A DNA stretch of 64,000 bases from Paenibacillus monticola (GCF_009664975.1 NZ_WJXB01000007.1:310001-374000), one strand, 5' to 3'. Shown: positions 51,633-60,657, counted from the stretch's first letter. Notes: a model not told the origin generated them from the letters alone. Numbers and translations: made by a program.

Positions 51633-51661
51633 ACTATATAATATCTTGAACGATCGGTCAA
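51633..51661 (-). promoter_or_regulatory. Promoter with TetR operator
   Basis: On the minus strand TTGACC (51656-51661), 17 bases and TATAGT (51633-51638) form a promoter. The near-perfect palindrome TTGAACGATCGGTCAA (51646-51661) overlaps its -35. Confidence 0.78.
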
Positions 51662-51688
51662 GATATTATCAAAAGAGTGACTGCAAGC

Positions 51689-52216
51689 TCACTCTTCCCC
51701 AACAACATCCCAGCGATGTCTAAACTTTTCTAACCGAGGGTGGATATTGGCAGGAGCGGCTGAGAGTATTAAGCGCAACTTCACAATCCACTCCTCAAAG
51801 GAGGAAAAGGCTGCGAACTGGTTGGCCATCTCGGGGGTCACATAGAGAAAATATGGAGAAGGATATACATCGGTAATATGACGCAGTGCAGAATCGAGTG
51901 GCGTATATTTTTTTCGTTTCCCTTCCAGATTTTCCACCGTAATGAAAGATTGGCCCTGATCCCGTTTCCATTCATGCAGCCGCTCTTCTCTTTTATAAAA
52001 AGACTGTACAGGCTCCCTTGTCATCCGGCGCACGGTTTCCTCATGCAGTGGATACAATACAAACTTCGTGAACCTGCGGTCTGCTGCCGTCTTGGCTGCA
52101 ACCGCCAACTCGAAGTCCGTTGTACGCTCAAAAGAATCATAAAATATTAAAGTCCCTTTACGCTGTTCAGCTGGTGGTTCGTAGCCATAGGGTACATTTT
52201 GAATATCCCGTTTCAT
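51689..52216 (-). CDS. Protein of unknown function, 175 aa
   Basis: A soluble protein beginning MKRDIQNVPYGYEPPAEQRK with an alternating alpha/beta pattern (GTLIFYDSFERTTDFELAV, then FVLYPLHEETVRRM), possibly a nucleotidylyltransferase-like fold, though I see no decisive HxGH motif. The C-terminal region has several Trp and Arg (EEWIVKLRLILSAAP). It stands alone between the TetR gene and a ferritin-like gene. I do not recognise it. Confidence 0.65.
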   Translation of the reverse strand: MKRDIQNVPYGYEPPAEQRKGTLIFYDSFERTTDFELAVAAKTAADRRFTKFVLYPLHEETVRRMTREPVQSFYKREERLHEWKRDQGQSFITVENLEGKRKKYTPLDSALRHITDVYPSPYFLYVTPEMANQFAAFSSFEEWIVKLRLILSAAPANIHPRLEKFRHRWDVVGEE

Positions 52217-52292
52217 TTTTAACCTCCCGCACTTTTATTTGAAATATATAAATTTATTTGTTCACACGATAACTTATCCTTATATTTCTCGA

Positions 52293-52337
52293 AGAAACGG
52301 TTGCCGTCCATATAAAGGATGGCAAAGCCGTTTCATC
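52293..52337 (-). terminator. Hairpin after the ferritin-like gene
   Basis: A long imperfect stem GAAACGG(T)TGCC(G)TCC with GGA(T)GGCA(AAG)CCGTTTC. It has no real U-tract, so its terminator role is uncertain. Confidence 0.4.
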
Positions 52338-52397
52338 TTGTATAGCATATCATGTGACAAGTGCAGGAGTACAATTCTCATGAGCCTGATCTTTGAT

Positions 52398-52871
52398 TTA
52401 ATTTTTGTGCTGATTCAAGGTAAATAAATAATTGTATTTGCTGGCATGTTTCAACTCATCTAAAATAATTCCATAAACAGTATCACGATAAATTCCCACC
52501 GGTAGTCCAAACCATATCTTCCGGTATTTCTCAACGGCCGACAATTCACCTAGCAACGCCCGCTGCAATCCTTCCGTATACGATTCAACACGTTGATATT
52601 GTTCATTGCTTATGCCCGTGATTTCCTGACCGGTGATCTCCCTATAGATTCCACGGAACATTTGATTATGACCTCGTTCATCATCGCGTATTGATGTGAT
52701 AATCGATGCTTGTTCAGGGGTTGGAGCTAATTTGATAAGTTCATCATAGAATAACTCGTCATTTCGTTCTCCTTGAACCGCTTCTTTGATTAAATTAAGG
52801 GCTTCTGCCAGTGATACCGACCAAACGGGCGTAAACATAACTCTTTTCCAATATGGATTAACCCAGTACAT
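52398..52871 (-). CDS. Ferritin-like (rubrerythrin-type) domain protein
   Basis: A 157-aa four-helix protein. Metal-binding ExxH patterns are present in RDDERGHNQMFRGIY (about 63-77) and DELKHASKYNYLF near the end, plus Glu in EAVQGERNDELFYDEL and LLGELSAVEKYR. These give the di-iron ligand set expected of the ferritin-like superfamily. The function is probably metal or oxidative-stress related. It has no operon partner. Confidence 0.78.
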   Translation of the reverse strand: MYWVNPYWKRVMFTPVWSVSLAEALNLIKEAVQGERNDELFYDELIKLAPTPEQASIITSIRDDERGHNQMFRGIYREITGQEITGISNEQYQRVESYTEGLQRALLGELSAVEKYRKIWFGLPVGIYRDTVYGIILDELKHASKYNYLFTLNQHKN

Positions 52872-52965
52872 ACCAAGAACCTCCCGCTACCAATTTGATT
52901 CACTTCACCAGCATATGTACAAATGCCTAGTTTGGTCTCAAACTGCTGGGAGATTCCGTCAATTG

Positions 52966-53023
52966 TATAAACCGAGTTTCATCAACATGCCAGCGATCAT
53001 TGAACCATCGGTGTAGTTCTTTT
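52966..53023 (-). pseudogene. Transposase-like fragment (possibly IS6 family)
   Basis: Hand translation gives KELHRWFNDRWHVDETRF, and the frame stops after about 30 codons. WHVDET is the first catalytic Asp segment of IS6-type DDE transposases. Only this piece is visible. It is very short, so chance resemblance is possible. Confidence 0.35.
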
Positions 53024-53058
53024 CACAATATCATAGGGTCAAAAGCCCAAATTAGCAT

Positions 53059-53091
53059 AAAAAAGCAGAGCTCTGGTATTACAACTCTGGC
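53059..53091 (-). terminator. Terminator after the ROK/GNAT stretch
   Basis: Stem GC(C)AGAG/CTCTG(C), loop of 14 bases, then six T on the minus strand. Confidence 0.5.
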
Positions 53092-53119
53092 AGACTAAGT
53101 GCAGCTCATTAACATTTAA

Positions 53120-53290
53120 TTAGTGCCTGGCAGCAGTGATCATGTTCCGAATCAAAAATAGTGCAGCGTCCTGGCCCCTGTAATCTGGAGAAACGATCAC
53201 GTTTCCTAACCAGCACTGTTCACCTGCCTCCAGATTATAGAGATTGGCATAACCCCAATAAGGCCACTTTCGTCCAACAGCACTCGACAA
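53120..53290 (-). pseudogene. C-terminal fragment of a GNAT acetyltransferase
   Basis: The frame ends with WLGNVIVSPDYRGQDAALFL and then AARH. This matches the acetyl-CoA loop region of GNAT enzymes (RGQGxA type) with Asp in place of the second Gly. No N-terminal half exists. The frame begins right after the ROK stop, so a deletion probably joined the two genes. Confidence 0.7.
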
Positions 53291-54271
53291 CTATACATTT
53301 GACTTCACATCCATCTTCTTCCACGCATAAGAAGCAGCACCCAGTGTTCCCGCCTGACTGCCTAGCTCTGCCTGAACAATGCTGCACTTGCTGCTAGATA
53401 GCTTCAGTGCATGCTGCTGCACAGTATCCCGAACGGTGTTAAGCAGCCGATCTCCTGCCGCTGCCATCCCTCCACCAACAATGATCCGTTCAGGGTTGAA
53501 CATATTTATAACGTTCGCCAAACCAAACCCCAACATTTCCCCGGTCTCACGCATTACCTCGATCGACAAGGCATCGTCTCGATCATAAGCTTCCGAAATC
53601 ATTAGCGCGGTAATTCGATCGTTCTGCGACTCCGTCCATTTCTGTATAATACTGCTTCTGCCCTCGGCCAGCTTCTCTTTAAGTGTGTTAACCATCCCTA
53701 TAGCAGATACATATCTGCCCAGACAGCCGGAACTGCCACACCTACAAGGGCGCCCGTGTCTGTACATGTTCATATGCCCTATTTCTCCAGCGCTGTATGA
53801 TGTGCCATAGATCACCTTACCGTCACTCACCATCCCGGAGCCAAGGCCGGTCCCCAATGTAATCAACACTAAATTAGCATATCCTCTGCCCGCTCCATGC
53901 TGCCACTCCCCATAAAGATTAACCCGGACATCATTATCAATATAAATAGGAAAATCATAATAAAGCTTCATTTCATCAATAATCGGCACATAATCCCAAT
54001 CGGGAAAGTTTGGCGAGAAAATAGAAATTCCAGCCACCGGATCTAAGAGACCAGGAATACCGATCCCCATAGCCTTGACTAGATCTAGTGTAATGTTCGT
54101 TCTTACCGTTAGGAGATGCACTGCTTCTCTTATACGGGCCAGCACATGTGCTGAGCCTGCCGAAGCTTCCGTTGGAATTGACAGCTCTTGTACAGCCTTG
54201 AATTCTTCATCGAAAATCGCTGCTTTGATATTGGTTCCACCAAGATCAATACCTATTAGATATGGTTTCAT
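53291..54271 (-). CDS. ROK-family sugar kinase
   Basis: A 326-aa glucokinase/N-acetylmannosamine-kinase-type protein. The phosphate motif is GIDLGGTNIKAAIFD; the ROK Zn site is CRCGSSGCLG after GEIGHMNMYRHG; DNDVRVNLYGEWQHGAGRGY is the second signature. It phosphorylates a hexose with ATP in the cytoplasm. There is no sugar operon next to it; the GNAT fragment and the ABC-2 genes flank it. Confidence 0.92.
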   Translation of the reverse strand: MKPYLIGIDLGGTNIKAAIFDEEFKAVQELSIPTEASAGSAHVLARIREAVHLLTVRTNITLDLVKAMGIGIPGLLDPVAGISIFSPNFPDWDYVPIIDEMKLYYDFPIYIDNDVRVNLYGEWQHGAGRGYANLVLITLGTGLGSGMVSDGKVIYGTSYSAGEIGHMNMYRHGRPCRCGSSGCLGRYVSAIGMVNTLKEKLAEGRSSIIQKWTESQNDRITALMISEAYDRDDALSIEVMRETGEMLGFGLANVINMFNPERIIVGGGMAAAGDRLLNTVRDTVQQHALKLSSSKCSIVQAELGSQAGTLGAASYAWKKMDVKSNV

Positions 54272-54383
54272 ATATCCTCCTGCAAATAGTTAGAAACATA
54301 CCTTCATTATGGATAACGTTTGGCTGAATTCATAGGTGTACTAAATAACGTTTTATTATATTTTACCAACACTGTTCAAGAAT

Positions 54384-54425
54384 GAAAAAAAAAGCAGTCC
54401 AAGAACGGTTAGGTTCTTAGACTGC
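54384..54425 (-). terminator. Terminator of the ABC-2 operon
   Basis: Stem GCAGTCC(AAGAAC)/(GTTCTT)AGACTGC with nine T behind it on the minus strand. Confidence 0.85.
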
Positions 54426-54453
54426 CTATTCATTCAAAGAGCAATGCTTATCG

Positions 54454-55239
54454 TTACGAGCCCGCTCCCTTATAACGTTTTACCCCATAATTCCATGCAA
54501 GCAAGCCAATGGCTAGAAATACCGCACCAACCGCAGGTGTCAGCAGAGCCATCCCCTTCATCTCGTCACGCTGTAGAAAAAGCGCAGCCGGATACACGCC
54601 AACGAACGCAAACGGTATGACCCAGGTCAGCAGCACCTGAATAGCCCGGTTGTAGATCGTCACCGGATAACGTCCATAGGTCTGGATGTTATACATCAGC
54701 GGGAGAATTCCCGTCGGAGCATCCGAGTAGAACGAGAGAGATGTCAGCGTTGTATAAATACCGGTATAAATGGCCACCGCACTTAATGAAAGTACGATCA
54801 ACGCTGGTATAGTCCACCATTCAAAGGGAAGGCCGAGATTCGCCCCGCTAATACCCATAATCACAAGGCCAATTAATGAGCCGAACAGGGAGGGCGGGTC
54901 TATATTTTCCAAAAGGATCTGGAATAAATTGTGCGCCGGACGAGTCAGGACTCGGTCCATCTCTCCCTTGGTGATATAACGCTCGCTGAAGCCCCACAGA
55001 TTCACGAAACAGCTGAATATCCCAAAGGGGACCATAAAGAAGCCATATACGAATACCACTTCATTCTGATTCCAGCCGCCAAGACTGTCTGTATGCATAA
55101 AGATCACGAGAATGAATATAAAGTTGGTGGCCTGGAACAGCAGATCCGATACAACCTCTACCCAGAAATCGGCACGGTAAGTAAGCCGGGACTTAATGTA
55201 GTTCTTAAGATATTCATTGATTAATCCGAAATAATACAA
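54454..55239 (-). CDS. ABC-2 permease (COG3694-like)
   Basis: A permease with six helices, 261 aa from the TTG at 55239. GAGG lies 5 bases before the TTG; the longer frame up to 55284 overlaps the preceding gene and lacks support. Its partner permease and ATPase precede it in the same operon. Such trios are found across Firmicutes. The function is not established, and lipid, polysaccharide or drug export are possible. Confidence 0.85.
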   Translation of the reverse strand: MYYFGLINEYLKNYIKSRLTYRADFWVEVVSDLLFQATNFIFILVIFMHTDSLGGWNQNEVVFVYGFFMVPFGIFSCFVNLWGFSERYITKGEMDRVLTRPAHNLFQILLENIDPPSLFGSLIGLVIMGISGANLGLPFEWWTIPALIVLSLSAVAIYTGIYTTLTSLSFYSDAPTGILPLMYNIQTYGRYPVTIYNRAIQVLLTWVIPFAFVGVYPAALFLQRDEMKGMALLTPAVGAVFLAIGLLAWNYGVKRYKGAGS

Positions 55240-55246
55240 ACCTACC

Positions 55247-56125
55247 TCATCCTCCCTGCACGAACAAACGCTGCCGCGCCGCATGGTTTAGCCAGATAAT
55301 TGGAATCAAGAGCACCAGGAACCAGAAGACCTGAACACCTAGCACATTCCATATCCCTACGCCTTGTACCCGTCCTGTAAATACGGAGCCCGGCAGGTAA
55401 GTGATGGCTTGAAACGGCAAGAAATTAAGTATAGAAGACAACCAGCCTGGAAATAGGCTGATCGGCACGACCAGACCGGAGAACAAATCGACAACAACAC
55501 GTTTCATCCGCATCATGCCTTCATTATTCTCCACGAAGAACGCCGATAGTCCTGTAATGACATTGATCTGCGAGTTAATCAGAAAACTGAAAAATAACAT
55601 CACGAGAAAACCCACCCAAGCAGAGAGCTCTGTTGGTAACTGCACCGGAAACAAGAGCATAGCAATAGCCATACCAGGAATCATGAATAACATGAAACGG
55701 AAGATACCCTCTCCGAGTCCTTGCATCATTTTGACCAGCACATAGTTGTAGGGTCTAATGAACTGGATGGCGATACTGCCATCACGGATATCCGTGGAAA
55801 TCTCACGATCCAGATTGTTAAAATAAAAGGCCCGCGCCATCCACGATACGGCCACATAGGATGTCATCTGCGTTGCACTAAATCCCCCGAGTGATTCACC
55901 CTTTCCATATATAGCCATCCAAGTAAAGTAGTTAACACCAATATTTAGTGAATAGATTAAAATACCTGAGTAGTAGTTAACCCGGTAAGCAAGCATGGTC
56001 AGAAACCGAATGCGGATAAAATCAAGGTAAGCGCCCATCAATAATCTTCGACTACTTTCCTGAGGCCCACCTGCTGACGAACCTCCTGCCGATGAAGACA
56101 CTGCAGTTTCAAGCTTGTCAGACAT
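55247..56125 (-). CDS. ABC-2 permease (COG4587-like)
   Basis: A 292-aa permease with six helices and a soluble N-terminal stretch with Ser/Gly repeats (about 8-25). The typical QFIRPYNYVLVKMMQGLGEG segment is present. GAGAGG lies 6 bases before the ATG at 56125. It overlaps the ATPase gene by 8 bases, so the subunits are coupled. Confidence 0.88.
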   Translation of the reverse strand: MSDKLETAVSSSAGGSSAGGPQESSRRLLMGAYLDFIRIRFLTMLAYRVNYYSGILIYSLNIGVNYFTWMAIYGKGESLGGFSATQMTSYVAVSWMARAFYFNNLDREISTDIRDGSIAIQFIRPYNYVLVKMMQGLGEGIFRFMLFMIPGMAIAMLLFPVQLPTELSAWVGFLVMLFFSFLINSQINVITGLSAFFVENNEGMMRMKRVVVDLFSGLVVPISLFPGWLSSILNFLPFQAITYLPGSVFTGRVQGVGIWNVLGVQVFWFLVLLIPIIWLNHAARQRLFVQGG

Positions 56126-57173
56126 GAAGAGCCTCTCTTTCATCCTTCAGAGCTGCTGCCATTTCGTCCGGCTTCTCAGCGGACCCGGATTGATAGATGC
56201 TGCGGACAATATCGTCCGTATTCGTCTCGATGATTTTGATATCTGTAATATCAGCCTGTCCTACAACTCGTCCCAGTACATCCGAGACATTCAGGTCGAG
56301 CGGAATCCAGACCTTGGCACCAAGTTCGTTCTCAGCAGACCAAACCACGGGCATACCTGTTGTCCAGTGCTCCAGCTGTTCCAGCTTTGTCGGGTTGCCG
56401 AATTGAAACAGTACCTCACGGCCGGTTCCCCAGCGCTGCTTCAGATCCTCCAGCCCGCCATCATAAATAATTCGCCCATCATCCAGCATAATAACCCGTG
56501 AACACAGTGCCTCAATATCCTGCAGGTCATGTGTCGTCAGCAGAATCGTGGTGCCATGCTCGCGGTTCATATCTTTAAGGAACTGCCGAATTTCCGATTT
56601 CACCACAATATCCAGACCGATCGTTGGCTCGTCAAGAAACAGAATAGATGGATTGTGCAAAAGCGCCGCCACTAGCTCACAGCGCATCCGCTGACCGAGA
56701 CTGAGTTTACGGACCGGGCGGTTCAGTAATTCCTGCAGCTCCAGCCGTTCCACTAGCTCATCCAGGCGTTTCTTGAAATCCTGTTCAGACACCCGGTACA
56801 CTTTGCGTAACAGCTGGAACGATTCAATCACGCCGATATCCCACCATAGCTGGCTACGCTGCCCAAATACAACGCCGATGTTACGTACAAACTTCTCACG
56901 TTCCAAATATGGAACATACCCCCCCACGGACAGACTTCCAGAGGTCGGGACCAGAATGCCTGTGAGCATTTTGATCGTTGTGGATTTACCGGCCCCGTTC
57001 TCACCGATGTACCCGCAGATCTCACCCTGTGGAATGGTGAAGGAAATGTCCTTTACTGCCGTGACTTCTGTGAATTCCCGTTTAAACAAATCAGCGAAGG
57101 CCCCTTTGAGGCCCTCGCGGTTTTTCTGGACTTTAAATGTTTTGCGCAAGTCCTGCACTTGAATTGCATTCAT
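56118..57173 (-). CDS. ABC-2 transporter ATPase (COG4586-like)
   Basis: A 351-aa ATPase. Walker A GENGAGKST, signature KLSLGQRMR, Walker B ILFLDEPTIGLD, plus the C-terminal extension (about 240-351) typical of this exporter group. GCGAGG lies 6 bases before the ATG at 57173. It energises the two following permeases. Confidence 0.92.
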   Translation of the reverse strand: MNAIQVQDLRKTFKVQKNREGLKGAFADLFKREFTEVTAVKDISFTIPQGEICGYIGENGAGKSTTIKMLTGILVPTSGSLSVGGYVPYLEREKFVRNIGVVFGQRSQLWWDIGVIESFQLLRKVYRVSEQDFKKRLDELVERLELQELLNRPVRKLSLGQRMRCELVAALLHNPSILFLDEPTIGLDIVVKSEIRQFLKDMNREHGTTILLTTHDLQDIEALCSRVIMLDDGRIIYDGGLEDLKQRWGTGREVLFQFGNPTKLEQLEHWTTGMPVVWSAENELGAKVWIPLDLNVSDVLGRVVGQADITDIKIIETNTDDIVRSIYQSGSAEKPDEMAAALKDEREALHV

Positions 57174-57261
57174 AGAGTACCTCGCTAAGCTAAGAATAGT
57201 GTTCAGTAACCCATTATAATGTACAATTTGCAAAAGAACTACTACTTAAATTCTAAAGCGT

Positions 57262-58044
57262 TTATACAATTTTAATATTCTCTAAAAAATCAGTGTCCTT
57301 AACAACCTCCAGATGTCCTGAACGGGCGACCTTAGTCCGTAAATACTTCTCATTAAATGAGGAAACATCTCCCCATAGTGGAACTCTTTTCACCGTATTC
57401 ATCCCTGCAGTCTTCAAGGCATCCATTTTCTTCGGATTATTGGTGATCAAGGTTACAGGTTTCTGGCGCAAATGCTGCAGTACACTTATCGCATCCTCAT
57501 AGTTTCTAACATCATCAGCGAAGCCAAGCTCAAGATTAGCTTCTACTGTATCGTAACCTTCTTCCTGCAAAATATAAGCCATTGCTTTACTGAATAGGCC
57601 AATGCCTCTTCCTTCATGGTTCGCTAGGTAGAATAAAGCGCCTGAGCCGTTATCAACGATCATTTTCATCGATTGGTGCAGCTGGAAGCCACAATCACAA
57701 CGCTTGCTGCCAAAAATATCGCCGGTATGGCATATGCTGTGCATCCGAATTAACGCTTCATCCGAGCCCTCGAAATCACCGTACACTAATACGCTGGACT
57801 GCTGTCCTGCGGCAAGATTTAGTGAGGACAAGCGTGAGATGAGCGCCGCTGTGGCTTCTTGGGCTTCACTCGGAAATAGATCCTCTTCTGTCGCCTTAAG
57901 CCAACTGTACCATTTAAAAGTAACGGTCTCCCCGTCTAGATTTACCGGTAACGTAATCGGGCCAACTAATATATTTGTGGAATCATTCATGGTGATCCGT
58001 TTAATTTTATTTTGCAGTATTGAGACAATCTCAGGTTTAATCAT
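57262..58044 (-). CDS. ribA: GTP cyclohydrolase II-like protein (RibA family), stand-alone
   Basis: A 260-aa protein of the RibA family, which opens GTP to the first riboflavin intermediate. Zinc ligands fit: RMHSICHTGDIFGSKRCDCG, followed by HEGRGIGL for GTP binding. No DHBP-synthase (RibB) domain is fused, unlike the usual RibBA. The first 60 residues (SWLKATEEDLFPSEAQEAT) replace the normal N-terminus. AAGGA lies 10 bases before the ATG. It is divergent from the HxlR gene. It could be a second, regulated GTP cyclohydrolase. Confidence 0.85.
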   Translation of the reverse strand: MIKPEIVSILQNKIKRITMNDSTNILVGPITLPVNLDGETVTFKWYSWLKATEEDLFPSEAQEATAALISRLSSLNLAAGQQSSVLVYGDFEGSDEALIRMHSICHTGDIFGSKRCDCGFQLHQSMKMIVDNGSGALFYLANHEGRGIGLFSKAMAYILQEEGYDTVEANLELGFADDVRNYEDAISVLQHLRQKPVTLITNNPKKMDALKTAGMNTVKRVPLWGDVSSFNEKYLRTKVARSGHLEVVKDTDFLENIKIV

Positions 58045-58120
58045 GAGTGCACCATCCTTAGGTTCATCTATTAGTAGTAATATTATGAAAAAGCTGTATC
58101 AGCTAATTTCTGGATTCAAG

Positions 58121-58220
58121 TAACTATTTGTAAGTTAGTTTAACATTGTAATATAAGTTCGTCAAGTTAGAACATATATTTAAATATTCATAATTACTTT
58201 ATGTAAGTTTATGATATAAT
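58121..58220. promoter_or_regulatory. Divergent control region of ribA-like and HxlR genes
   Basis: TAACTATTTGTAAGTTA (58121-58137) is an inverted repeat. TTACTTTATGTAAG (58194-58207) is a related box just before TATAAT (58215-58220), the likely -10 of the HxlR gene. The spacing suits an HxlR dimer. These boxes recall the YodB/HypR type, but that is from memory. Confidence 0.5.
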
Positions 58221-58239
58221 GAACGCAGAGGTGATAGAT

Positions 58240-58566
58240 ATGGATGATTTTGAAATGTGTCCACGCTTTGAAAAAGCGGTCGATATGCTCAGTAAGCGTT
58301 GGGTTGCCTTGATCGTATTTGTACTCATGACAGGTCCGCACCGTTTTGGTGAAATTGAAAATTGTTTATCCAATCTGAGTGGTAAAGTGTTATCTGATCG
58401 TTTAAAGGAACTAGAAGGTGAAGGAATTATCAAACGTACAGTATATCCTGAAATGCCTGTTCGTATTGAATATTCGCTTACCGATAAAGGAACCGCATTA
58501 GCACCAATACTAGGAGAAATCGGCAACTGGTCAACCGACTGGATCGAACTTGGTATAAAAAGCTGA
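58240..58566 (+). CDS. HxlR-family regulator
   Basis: A 108-aa winged-helix regulator. It begins MDDFEMCPRFEKAVDMLSKR, with Cys7 in the place of the redox-sensing Cys of YodB/HypR-like proteins, and the HxlR recognition region HRFGEIENCLSNLSGKVLSD. GAGGTGATAGAT is just before the ATG at 58240. It faces the RibA-like gene and probably regulates it in response to thiol-reactive compounds. A second Cys lies in ENCL. Confidence 0.88.
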   Translation: MDDFEMCPRFEKAVDMLSKRWVALIVFVLMTGPHRFGEIENCLSNLSGKVLSDRLKELEGEGIIKRTVYPEMPVRIEYSLTDKGTALAPILGEIGNWSTDWIELGIKS

Positions 58567-58687
58567 ACTCCCTCCCCCTCTTTCAAAAGATTTTTTGAGC
58601 ACGTGTGATATGTTTATTTCATTATGATAAAGTACAATCATGATGAATTTATATAAAATATTAGATTTAATTCTATAATCTTAATAC

Positions 58688-58724
58688 AAAAAGGCAGCCC
58701 TTCTATTAAATAAAAGGAGCTGCC
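58688..58724. terminator. Terminator between HxlR and the 108-aa gene
   Basis: A stem AAGGCAGC(CCTT)/(AAGG)GCTGCCTT with A and T runs on both sides, so it can serve both converging genes. Confidence 0.7.
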
Positions 58725-59051
58725 TTAATTTCGTGTTGAATCTATCTTAATGTATCTATCTTGAATCTCCTTTGCGATTATGATCCGTTCCATCTTGAGT
58801 TCCCAGATCTGCTCTCTCCACTGATATCGTTCCTCTGATTCCTCATTATCCTTCAGTTTATCGAATAACCCCAACAGTAGTAGATTAATATCATCAAATC
58901 GTGTCCATAGTTCCTTGATATTCTCTTCCCTTTTCTGTTCCTCAGTAGCCACTTCAAAGTTCTTTAAACTCTCAATGAGTTCAGCCTGCCACTGTCCATC
59001 GTTAATTGCTTTGGCGTAATTTAAGAGATCCAGATAATCATCGACTGACAT
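58725..59051 (-). CDS. Protein of unknown function, 108 aa
   Basis: A helical, highly charged protein (MSVDDYLDLLNYAKAINDGQ...; coiled segments with EEQKREENIKELWTRFDD). No membrane segment. AAGGAG lies about 9 bases before the ATG at 59051. Family not recognised. A four-helix bundle is possible. It stands downstream of the PTS operon, across its terminator. Confidence 0.7.
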   Translation of the reverse strand: MSVDDYLDLLNYAKAINDGQWQAELIESLKNFEVATEEQKREENIKELWTRFDDINLLLLGLFDKLKDNEESEERYQWREQIWELKMERIIIAKEIQDRYIKIDSTRN

Positions 59052-59122
59052 GTGCACCGACTCCTTAATTTGTTTATACCAAGTATTATACTCGGTATTA
59101 TGTATTTTGCAATAGTCTACGT

Positions 59123-59161
59123 AAAAAAACAAGGGCGGAATTTATAATTCCGGCCCTTGTT
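59123..59161 (-). terminator. Terminator of the PTS operon
   Basis: A long stem ACAAGGGC(C)GGAATT/AATTCCG(C)CCTTGT, then seven T on the minus strand. Confidence 0.85.
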
Positions 59162-59202
59162 CTATACGAAATGTGAATTTATTGTGATTTTTCAAAACAT
59201 TC

Positions 59203-60657
59203 TTATAGTAATTTATTAATGTCATCCTTAATCTGCTCGGATTGTGGACCAAATACGATCTGTACTGCACCTTGACCAAGTCTCATGACTCCGGAAGCAC
59301 CTAGTTGCTTCAGAGCGGAATCTTTGACAGCCTTATCATCAATTACGATTAGACGAAGACGTGTAATACATGCATCAATATTACGAATATTAGAAGGACC
59401 GCCAATGTTTTCGAGGATTTTGGCTGCTCTGGAGGAAGCGGATATCTTAGCTCCACCTACAGAAACTTCTTCCAGCTCATCTTCTACATCATCTTCACGA
59501 CCTGGTGTTTTGAGATTGAACTTCGTGATAATAAAACGGAACAGCACATAATACAAGACGAAGAAGGCAAGACCAATTGGAATTAGTAGCCATGCATTGG
59601 TGGAACTCTTCAGGTTAACCAGGTAATCGATTAGCCCTGCAGAGAATCCAAAACCCAGCTTAACGTCTAGAATGTACAGCAATGCCATTGAGAACCCAGT
59701 TAATAAAGCATGAACTAGATACAATAATGGTGCAACGAACATAAAGGAAAATTCTAGTGGTTCAGTAATACCCGTCAAGAAGGAAGCTATTGCCGAACCA
59801 ATAAAGATCGAAGCGACCATTTTGCGTTTTTCAGGCTTAGCTGTGTGAATAAAGGCAAGTGCTGCACCAGGAAGGGCGAACATCATAATTGGGAAGAAAC
59901 CGGACATGAACATCCCTGCAGTTTTATCTCCAGCGAAGAAGCGGGTTAAATCGCCATGTACAACATCGCCAGCTGCGTTCGTAAAGTCACCGATCTGGAA
60001 CCAAGCAATGGTATTAATTACGTGATGCAAACCAATTGGAATCAGCAGACGGTTAGCAGTACCGAATATGAAGGCACCCAAGGCTCCCAGTCCGACAACC
60101 CAGTTACCGAAATCATTAATTACATCCTGTATAGGACTCCAGACCATCCCTACAAATACTGCCAGAACCATCATGGAAGCGGCAGTTATGATAGGTACAA
60201 AACGTTTACCGGCAAAGAATCCAAGCCAGTCTGGCATCTTGATATTATGATATCTCTTATATAAGAAGGCTGCCCATGCACCGGCAAATATCCCGCCGAG
60301 TACACCCATGTTCAGAACAACGTCATCGTTAATAAAAGAGAATTGAAGCGGCACGATTTTCAAAATTTCGCTTAATACCAGATATGAGATGATAGCTGAC
60401 AATGCAGCTACAGCGTCACCCGCAAACCCGATAGCAACCCCAATTGCGAATATCAAGGCAAGATTGCCGAATATAGCTCCTGCACCAGCATTGAGGAAGG
60501 GAGCAATGTATTGGTTCAGAAATCCTCCCACCGTGCTTCCCAGATGCAAATCCTTTTCGTAGTCAATGAGACCAAAGCCTTGAAGAATAGCGGCTGCTGG
60601 CAAAGTAGCGACCGGAAGCATCAGCGACTTGCCTAATTTTTGTAGAAAAGCCAACAT
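59203..60657 (-). CDS. PTS EIICB, glucose/N-acetylglucosamine class
   Basis: A 484-aa sugar permease. An EIIC domain with about ten helices (1-385) and the motifs NRLLIPIGLHHVINTIAW and TGITEPLEFSFMF; then a linker and EIIB with the phosphorylated Cys430 in NIDACITRLRL. It imports and phosphorylates glucose or N-acetylglucosamine. Its sequence resembles NagE/NagP-like transporters. It follows the EIIA gene by 42 bases in the antiterminator-IIA-IICB operon. Confidence 0.93.
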   Translation of the reverse strand: MLAFLQKLGKSLMLPVATLPAAAILQGFGLIDYEKDLHLGSTVGGFLNQYIAPFLNAGAGAIFGNLALIFAIGVAIGFAGDAVAALSAIISYLVLSEILKIVPLQFSFINDDVVLNMGVLGGIFAGAWAAFLYKRYHNIKMPDWLGFFAGKRFVPIITAASMMVLAVFVGMVWSPIQDVINDFGNWVVGLGALGAFIFGTANRLLIPIGLHHVINTIAWFQIGDFTNAAGDVVHGDLTRFFAGDKTAGMFMSGFFPIMMFALPGAALAFIHTAKPEKRKMVASIFIGSAIASFLTGITEPLEFSFMFVAPLLYLVHALLTGFSMALLYILDVKLGFGFSAGLIDYLVNLKSSTNAWLLIPIGLAFFVLYYVLFRFIITKFNLKTPGREDDVEDELEEVSVGGAKISASSRAAKILENIGGPSNIRNIDACITRLRLIVIDDKAVKDSALKQLGASGVMRLGQGAVQIVFGPQSEQIKDDINKLL

